A model generated the notes under the pieces. The model saw nothing but the letters and a program-made list of their open reading frames with translations, made no database searches and was not told the DNA's origin. Shown here one piece after another: positions 59,132-64,000 of a stretch of 64,000 bases of DNA. The stretch is from NCBI RefSeq assembly GCF_018596315.1, contig NZ_JAHEAG010000011.1, forward strand, positions 124,001 through 188,000, in the 5' to 3' direction. The stretch is from Bradyrhizobium sp. SRL28 (GTDB taxonomy: Bacteria > Pseudomonadota > Alphaproteobacteria > Rhizobiales > Xanthobacteraceae). Each line of letters begins with the position of its first letter. The first letter of the stretch is position 1. Both the position numbers and the translations under genes were made by a program.

Positions 59132-60157
59132 GTGAGCTACGAACCCGTTGTTGCCATCGCCGGCGTGACCGGCGCAGTCGGTGCCGAATTCATCGCCACC
59201 ATGGACAGACGTGCTTTCCCGGTCCGCAAGCTCAAGGCGCTGGCGAGCGCCCGCTCGGCCGGCAAGACCATCGACTTTCGCGGTGAGAGGATCGTCATCG
59301 AAGAGCTCACCGAAAAGTCGTTTGAGGGCGTCGACATCGCGTTGTTCTCGGCGGGCGCCGGTATCTCGCGCAAGTTCTCCCCGGCAGCCGTGAAGTCCGG
59401 CGCGGTCGTAATCGACAATTCCTCCGCCTTCCGGATGGACCCAAACGTGCCGCTGGTGATCCCCGAGATCAACGCCAACCGCATCCGCGAGCACAAGGGC
59501 ATCATCGCCGTTCCGAACTGTTCGGCGATCACAGCGCTGGTGCCGCTGTGGCCGATCCATCGACAGAACCGCATCAAGCGCGTGATCCTCTCGACCTATC
59601 AGGCGGCGAGCGGCGCAGGCGCCGCGGCGATGGAGGAATTGGTGGAATCGACCCGCGCCTATCTTGACGGCCGACCTTTCACGCCAAAGGTGATCCCGCT
59701 GCCTTATGCGTTCAACGTCTTCAGCCACAACACCGAAATCGATCCCGAGACCGGCTACAACGGCGAAGAAACCAAGGTGATCAAGGAGACCCGCAAGATC
59801 TTCGAGGACGAGCAGATCGCCATCGGCGTCACCTGCGTCCGCGTGCCGGTGCTGCGCGCCCATTGTGAGGCGATCACCTTCGAATGCGAGAAGCCGATCA
59901 CCGAGCACGAGGTGCGCGCCATCCTGTCGAAGGCGCCGGGCGTCAAGATCGTCGATGACCGGGCGAAGAACTACTTCCCGATGCCGATCGATGCGTCCGG
60001 CCAGGACGACGTTTTGGTCGGCCGTATCCGCAAGGATCTCAGCGACGCCAGCGGCCACTCGATCTCGATGTTCGTGTCGGCCGACCAGCTTCTGAAGGGC
60101 GCGGCGCTCAACGCGATCCAGATCGCGGAATTGCTGCCGCAGCGTGCGATGGCGTGA
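59132..60157 (+). CDS. asd: Aspartate-semialdehyde dehydrogenase
   Basis: 341 residues, GTG start at 59132 with GAGGA upstream. The NADP-binding IAGVTGAVGAEFI is at the N-terminus, the catalytic Cys in VPNCSAITAL near residue 130, and the C-terminal GRIRKDLSDASGHSISMFVSADQLLKGAALNAIQIAELL is fully conserved. It makes aspartate semialdehyde, the branch point to lysine, threonine and methionine. The leader ORF and terminator upstream point to attenuation control. Confidence 0.96.
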   Translation: MSYEPVVAIAGVTGAVGAEFIATMDRRAFPVRKLKALASARSAGKTIDFRGERIVIEELTEKSFEGVDIALFSAGAGISRKFSPAAVKSGAVVIDNSSAFRMDPNVPLVIPEINANRIREHKGIIAVPNCSAITALVPLWPIHRQNRIKRVILSTYQAASGAGAAAMEELVESTRAYLDGRPFTPKVIPLPYAFNVFSHNTEIDPETGYNGEETKVIKETRKIFEDEQIAIGVTCVRVPVLRAHCEAITFECEKPITEHEVRAILSKAPGVKIVDDRAKNYFPMPIDASGQDDVLVGRIRKDLSDASGHSISMFVSADQLLKGAALNAIQIAELLPQRAMA

Positions 60158-60174
60158 CGCTGGAATCGTAGGAA

Positions 60175-60268
60175 CCGTAGGGTGGGCAAAGGCGCACTTG
60201 CGCCGTGCCCACCATCTTTCCGCATGGCAAGTGAATGGTGGGCACGCTTCGCTTTGCCCACCCTACGG
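60175..60268. repeat. Long palindromic repeat
   Basis: Starts with CCGTAGGGTGGGCAAAG and ends with CTTTGCCCACCCTACGG; inside, GTGCCCACCAT pairs with ATGGTGGGCAC around a 20-base centre. It is a 94-bp dispersed palindrome of the type common between Bradyrhizobium genes, here separating the convergent asd and sugar-dehydrogenase genes. It could also act as a transcription stop for both. Confidence 0.85.
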
Positions 60269-60271
60269 CAT

Positions 60272-61573
60272 CTACGCGCCCGTTACGCGCCAGATGACGT
60301 TGCCGACATCATCAGCCACCAGCAGCGAGCCGTCGGGGCCGAGCGTTACGCCGACCGGCCGCCCGTAGGAGACCTTCTCGTCGGGTGCGAGAAATCCGGT
60401 CAAAATATCCCGCGGCGGACCGGAGGGGCGCCCGTTCTCGAACGGCACGAAGACAACGGCATAGCCGCTCAGCGTGCTGCGATTCCAGGAGCCGTGCTGG
60501 CCGATCACCATGCCGTCCGGAAAGCCGGGCAGCGTGCCTGATGGCATCCAGCACAGGCCGAGTGAGGCGGTGTGGCCGCCGAGCGCATAGTCCGGTTGAA
60601 TCGCCTTCGCGACCATGGCCGGATCCTGCGGCACGCGGTCGTCCACCGTCTGTCCCCAGTAGCAATAGGGCCAGCCGTAGAAGCCGCCGTCGCGCACCGA
60701 GGTCAGATAGTCCGGCGGCGTCTCGTCGCCGAGGCCATCGCGCTCGTTGACGACGGTCCAGAGCACGCTTGTGTTGGGCTCCCATGCGAGGCCCACCGCG
60801 TTGCGCAAGCCGCTGCCGAAGATGCGGCTCGTGCCATCGGCCAGATCGAGCTCATAGACCGCAGCGCGGCCCTCCTCCACTTCCATGCCGTTCTCGGCGA
60901 TGTTGCTGAGCGAGCCGACGCCGGCATAGAGTTTTTTGCCGTCCGCGCTCGGCAGCAGGCTCCGCGTCCAGTGCCCGGCGGGCTTGAACGCCACAAGCTT
61001 CCGCCCCTCGGCGGTGATGCGGTCCGCGCCCGCGACGTAGGGAAAGGCGACCACGCCGTCGGTGTTGCCGACATAGAAGGTGTCGCCCACCAGCGCCATG
61101 CCGAACGGCTGGCTCAATCCTTCCATGAAGATCCCGCGTCCTTCGGCAACGCCATCACCGTCGCGATCCCGCAACAAGGTGATGCGGTTGGCGCTGACGC
61201 CGAGCGCCGCCGCGCGCCGCATCGTCGCCTGCATCGCATAATGGAACACGTTCCTGGGCGGTCCGGCGATCTGGTTCGACTCGGCAATGAGGACGTCGCC
61301 ATTGGGCAACACGTTGATCCAGCGCGGGTGGTCCAGGTCTTTCGCGAACGCGTTGACCTTGAGCCCGGGTGCAGCGGTCGGCTTCTGCCCGTCGCTCCAG
61401 CCCTGGGCCGTCGGCATCTTGAGCGTCGGGATGGCGCCTTGCGGCTTCGCCTCCGGAATCGCCGGCGTGTTGCCCCAGGCCGGTGCAGGCGCAGATCCCT
61501 GCGAACGGCGCCATAGCAGCGCGCCGGCGCCGATCAGCGCGACGACGCGCGCAAAAATACCCGACATGTTCAT
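60272..61573 (-). CDS. PQQ-type soluble sugar/sorbosone dehydrogenase
   Basis: 433 residues. An N-terminal signal anchor (FARVVALIGAGALLW) precedes a six-bladed beta-propeller of the glucose/sorbosone dehydrogenase family (LPNGDVLIAESNQIAGPP, LGDTFYVGNTDGVVAFPY, NAVGLAWEPNTSVLWTVVNERDGLGDETPPDYL, YGWPYCYWGQ, GEKVSYGRPVGVTLGPDGSLLVADDVGN). It probably oxidises an aldose in the periplasm with PQQ. Substrate unknown. Confidence 0.88.
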   Translation of the reverse strand: MNMSGIFARVVALIGAGALLWRRSQGSAPAPAWGNTPAIPEAKPQGAIPTLKMPTAQGWSDGQKPTAAPGLKVNAFAKDLDHPRWINVLPNGDVLIAESNQIAGPPRNVFHYAMQATMRRAAALGVSANRITLLRDRDGDGVAEGRGIFMEGLSQPFGMALVGDTFYVGNTDGVVAFPYVAGADRITAEGRKLVAFKPAGHWTRSLLPSADGKKLYAGVGSLSNIAENGMEVEEGRAAVYELDLADGTSRIFGSGLRNAVGLAWEPNTSVLWTVVNERDGLGDETPPDYLTSVRDGGFYGWPYCYWGQTVDDRVPQDPAMVAKAIQPDYALGGHTASLGLCWMPSGTLPGFPDGMVIGQHGSWNRSTLSGYAVVFVPFENGRPSGPPRDILTGFLAPDEKVSYGRPVGVTLGPDGSLLVADDVGNVIWRVTGA

Positions 61574-61868
61574 GAAATTCTCCAGATGATCGCGCGCACC
61601 CTATCCGACGTGAGAATGCGTTGGAACCTCGTCGTCGAGGTACGATAGCGCCGGCGCATGCGACGCACGCGCATGGTGGCACCGCTGCAACAGCGTTCGT
61701 GAGATGCGTAGAAGCCGGTAGTTATACTATCTTGGCGGGAGCGGCCGAATCGACGAGACAGATATTGGCGCTTTTTTGTCAGAGCGCTTCCTCCCTGAAC
61801 CTTTGCCCGCCGCACTGGCGGGCTTCTTTTTCAAGCCCGGCACGGCAGCCAAGACGCCCGGCTTTGCG

Positions 61869-62945
61869 TCAATCCCGCGCGCGAAACAGCAGGCAGGCAT
61901 CCCCGTAGGAATAGAACCGGTACCCCGCCGCAATCGCATGCGCATAGGCGCCCTTCATCGTATCGAGACCGGAGAAGGCCGACACCAGCATGAACAGCGT
62001 CGAGCGCGGCAGGTGGAAATTGGTCATGAGAATATCGACCGCGCGAAAGCAATAGCCCGGCGTGATGAAGATCGAGGTCTCGCCGTCGAACGGCTGGATG
62101 GTGCCGTCTTCGCTCGCAGCGCTCTCCAATAGCCGCAGCGACGTGGTGCCGACAGCTACTATGCGCCCGCCTTTGGCGTGCGCGGCGTTCAAGGCATCAG
62201 CGGTATCGGCCGAGATCGCCCCCCACTCGGCATGCATCCTGTGCTCGGAGGTCTCCTCGACCTTGACCGGCAGGAAGGTCCCTGCCCCGACATGCAAGGT
62301 CAGCCGGTGCAGGTCTACGCCGCGGCCGCGCAGCGCCGCTTCCAGCTCAGGCGTGAAATGCAGTCCCGCGGTCGGGGCCGCAACCGCACCTTCATTCGCC
62401 GCGAACATGGTCTGGTAGTCGGCGGCATCGCGATCGTCGGGCGTGCGCTTGGAGGCGATGTAAGGCGGCAGCGGCGGCGTGCCGAGATCGGCGATGGCCT
62501 GATCCAGCGCCGGTCCATGAAACGAGAACGACAGCGTGATCTCGCCCTCCTCGCCCTTGGCCTCGACCTCGGCGTCGAGATGGCCGAGCAGGCAGACCTT
62601 GCCTTCATTGCCGAAGCGAACGATGTCGCCGGGCGCGAGCTTCTTCGCCGGCTTGACCAGCGCGCGCCAGCGCGAGCCGTCCAGCCGCTTGATCAGCGTC
62701 GCCTCGATCTTGGGTTCGGTCTCGCGACCGATGCGGCGGCCTTTGAGTTGGGCTGATATCACCTTGGTGTCGTTGACGACGAGCTGGTCGCCCGGCTGCA
62801 GCCATTGCGGCAGTTCAGAGACGCTGCGGTCATACAACACGCCGTCGGGCTGCACGACCAGCATGCGCGCGGTATCGCGCGGGCTAGCGGGCCGCAGCGC
62901 GATGCTGGTGGCAGGGAGTTCGAAGTCGAAGAGATCGGTGCGCAT
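61869..62945 (-). CDS. queA: S-adenosylmethionine:tRNA ribosyltransferase-isomerase
   Basis: 358 residues from ATG 62945 with the full QueA pattern (FDFELPATSIALRPASPRD, VNDTKVISAQLKGRR, GAVAAPTAGLHFT, TLHVGAGTFLPVKVEE, TDLHLPRSTLFMLVSAF). It converts preQ1-tRNA to epoxyqueuosine-tRNA using SAM. tgt, which makes its substrate, is 12.7 kb away on the same strand. The 295 bp after its stop contain no gene. Confidence 0.95.
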   Translation of the reverse strand: MRTDLFDFELPATSIALRPASPRDTARMLVVQPDGVLYDRSVSELPQWLQPGDQLVVNDTKVISAQLKGRRIGRETEPKIEATLIKRLDGSRWRALVKPAKKLAPGDIVRFGNEGKVCLLGHLDAEVEAKGEEGEITLSFSFHGPALDQAIADLGTPPLPPYIASKRTPDDRDAADYQTMFAANEGAVAAPTAGLHFTPELEAALRGRGVDLHRLTLHVGAGTFLPVKVEETSEHRMHAEWGAISADTADALNAAHAKGGRIVAVGTTSLRLLESAASEDGTIQPFDGETSIFITPGYCFRAVDILMTNFHLPRSTLFMLVSAFSGLDTMKGAYAHAIAAGYRFYSYGDACLLFRARD

Positions 62946-63030
62946 AGGCCCAGGCCGTCATCGCCCGCCTTGTGCGCAATTGCGCACTGCGGCGGCGATC
63001 CAGTACTCACCGTCGTCTCTTATAATGAAA

Positions 63031-63069
63031 GCGGCGAGTACTGGATGCCCCGCTTTCGCGGGGCATGAC
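63031..63069. repeat. REP-like palindromic repeat, copy 2
   Basis: GCGGCGAGTACTGGATG followed by the hairpin CCCCGC-TTTC-GCGGGG and CATGAC. It is the reverse-orientation partner of 40751-40787 and lies between queA and ppiB. Confidence 0.75.
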
Positions 63070-63087
63070 ATTGGAGTTCGTTACTGC

Positions 63088-63552
63088 TCAAGCCGCGTCG
63101 ACGGCCATCCGCGCCTTGACGATCTTGTCCGGATTCTGCACCGGCTCGCCGCGCTTGATCTTGTCGACGTTCTCCATGCCCGAGGTGACCTTGCCCCAGA
63201 CCGTGTACTGGCCGTTGAGGAAGGAGGCGTCGTCGAAGCAGATGAAGAACTGGCTGTCGCCGGAATCCGGGCTCGCGGCGCGGGCCATCGAGGTGGTGCC
63301 GCGGACATGCGGTTCCTTGTTGAATTCGGCCTTCAGCTTCTTGCCGGAACCGCCGGTGCCGGTGCCGTGCGGGCATCCGGTCTGCGCCATGAAGCCCTCG
63401 ATCACGCGGTGGAACACGATGCCGTCGTAAAATCCCTCGCGCACCAGTTCCTGGATCCGGGCGACATGGCCAGGCGCCAAATCGGGGCGCATTTCGATGG
63501 TGACGGGTCCCTGGGTGGTTTCAAGGATCAAAGTATTTTCGGTATCAGCCAT
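63088..63552 (-). CDS. ppiB: Cyclophilin-type peptidyl-prolyl isomerase
   Basis: 154 residues. Active-site residues of cyclophilins are present: the arginine in FHRVIEGFMAQTG, FNKEPHVRGTTSMARA, SQFFICFDDASFLNGQYTVWGKV. No signal peptide, so cytoplasmic. It accelerates proline isomerisation in protein folding. The start overlaps the end of the next gene by 25 bp. Confidence 0.94.
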   Translation of the reverse strand: MADTENTLILETTQGPVTIEMRPDLAPGHVARIQELVREGFYDGIVFHRVIEGFMAQTGCPHGTGTGGSGKKLKAEFNKEPHVRGTTSMARAASPDSGDSQFFICFDDASFLNGQYTVWGKVTSGMENVDKIKRGEPVQNPDKIVKARMAVDAA

Positions 63553-63968
63553 GCTCTTTTCTCTTCTGGTTTGGGTGGACGTTTGCGGGTTCGAAATTGG
63601 ACCGCGAAAGGCCGGCCGGCGACCGCACCGCCTAGTCCCTCGGTAAATGGCAACGGCGTACAGCGTTGCAATGTTTCCATTACCGCAATTCGGTACGCGA
63701 TCCGGTCGTTATCGCCGGCGTTTGCGGATTCATAGGTAATCCTTGGTTGACCGAGAATGGCGCCCGCGCGGTTGAAACTGACGATGACCGTAATGTCCAT
63801 CGGGTTGGCGCGCGAGACAGGCGGCGGCCGCCAGCAGGAATACAATTTGGCGTAGACGTCCTTGATGGTGTCGAGCTGCTCCAGCTGGGCCGATGCATGC
63901 GCCGCCGACGCAAGCCACACGAGAGCGGCGGCAAACCAGACGGATGGCTTGCAGCGCGGCGACGTCAT
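63528..63968 (-). CDS. Secreted TonB-C-like protein
   Basis: 146 residues: signal peptide (FAAALVWLASAAHASAQ) and a domain with the pattern of TonB C-terminal-like proteins (ITVIVSFNRAGAILGQPRITY, AVMETLQRCTPLPFTEGLGGAVAGRPFAVQFRT). Two cysteines. It sits directly upstream of ppiB and overlaps it, so they are co-transcribed. Role unknown. Confidence 0.7.
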   Translation of the reverse strand: MTSPRCKPSVWFAAALVWLASAAHASAQLEQLDTIKDVYAKLYSCWRPPPVSRANPMDITVIVSFNRAGAILGQPRITYESANAGDNDRIAYRIAVMETLQRCTPLPFTEGLGGAVAGRPFAVQFRTRKRPPKPEEKRAWLIPKIL

Positions 63969-64000
63969 GGCCTCACTTGACGTCGGATGCGACCTGCACC

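Noticed and set aside
58598..60058. 486-codon open frame on the - strand
   Set aside because: Antisense of the PepSY and asd genes, both clearly coding on the + strand.

Overview
This window is a GC-rich alphaproteobacterial chromosome segment, most likely Bradyrhizobium or a close relative in Nitrobacteraceae. The evidence is the DUF3551-type secreted protein, the tiny conserved membrane proteins, FixJ/PAS-kinase and TetR/AraC-rich regulation, the GTAGGGTGGGC-type palindromic repeats, and the housekeeping genes queA, tgt, ppiB, asd and cysK. No rRNA, complete tRNA, CRISPR array or intact transposase was seen.

Layout. 0-5 kb: the 3' part of a large GAF-PAS sensor kinase, an aminotransferase remnant, and a copper amine oxidase overlapping a small exported protein. 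5-10 kb: a decayed integration zone with a frameshifted class II aldolase, an integrase tail, an antitoxin interrupted by an amber codon, the 3' half of a tRNA-Lys gene, a five-repeat protein, and a DUF1778/GNAT toxin-antitoxin pair whose toxin is cut off at a second copy of the tRNA 3' end. 10-20 kb: small proteins, a cold-shock protein, an ECF sigma factor, a catalase-like protein without its distal histidine, two AraC regulators and a three-gene phosphorelay (LuxR-type regulator, lone receiver, PAS kinase). 20-26.5 kb: NDH-2-like dehydrogenase, metallo-beta-lactamase fold hydrolase, and an acetoacetate/3-hydroxybutyrate cluster (acetoacetate decarboxylase, patatin, 3-hydroxybutyrate dehydrogenase), with an SDR gene lodged between two copies of the decarboxylase translation start. 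26.5-31.6 kb: an EmrAB-type efflux pump divergent from its TetR repressor and paired operators, followed by a second TetR and a protein fusing a TetR C-terminal domain to a cysteine-enzyme-like domain. 31.6-42.7 kb: small proteins, a HisKA_2 kinase with its receiver, a formyltransferase-like protein, RidA and a DMT transporter. 42.8-49.2 kb: caspase-like protein, BrnA-like antitoxin, cysK, Ada-like regulator, MFS transporter, tgt.

49.3-54.4 kb is the most unusual stretch. It holds a tandem pair of secreted paralogues, a duplicated response-regulator 5' end (one copy dead), an OmpR-type regulator, and two tandem histidine kinases with complementary losses. The first keeps the phospho-acceptor His246 but has no ATPase domain. 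The second has the ATPase domain but carries Arg246. The pair could only work as a trans-phosphorylating heterodimer.

54.5-64 kb: a patatin lipoprotein and a PepSY protein that share a long TetR-type palindromic operator, a sarcosine-oxidase-like flavoprotein, a TetR gene, then asd preceded by a Thr/Lys-rich leader ORF and a terminator (probable attenuation), a PQQ-type sugar dehydrogenase, queA, ppiB and a secreted protein. Function calls rest on motif and family recognition by eye; no database search was possible.
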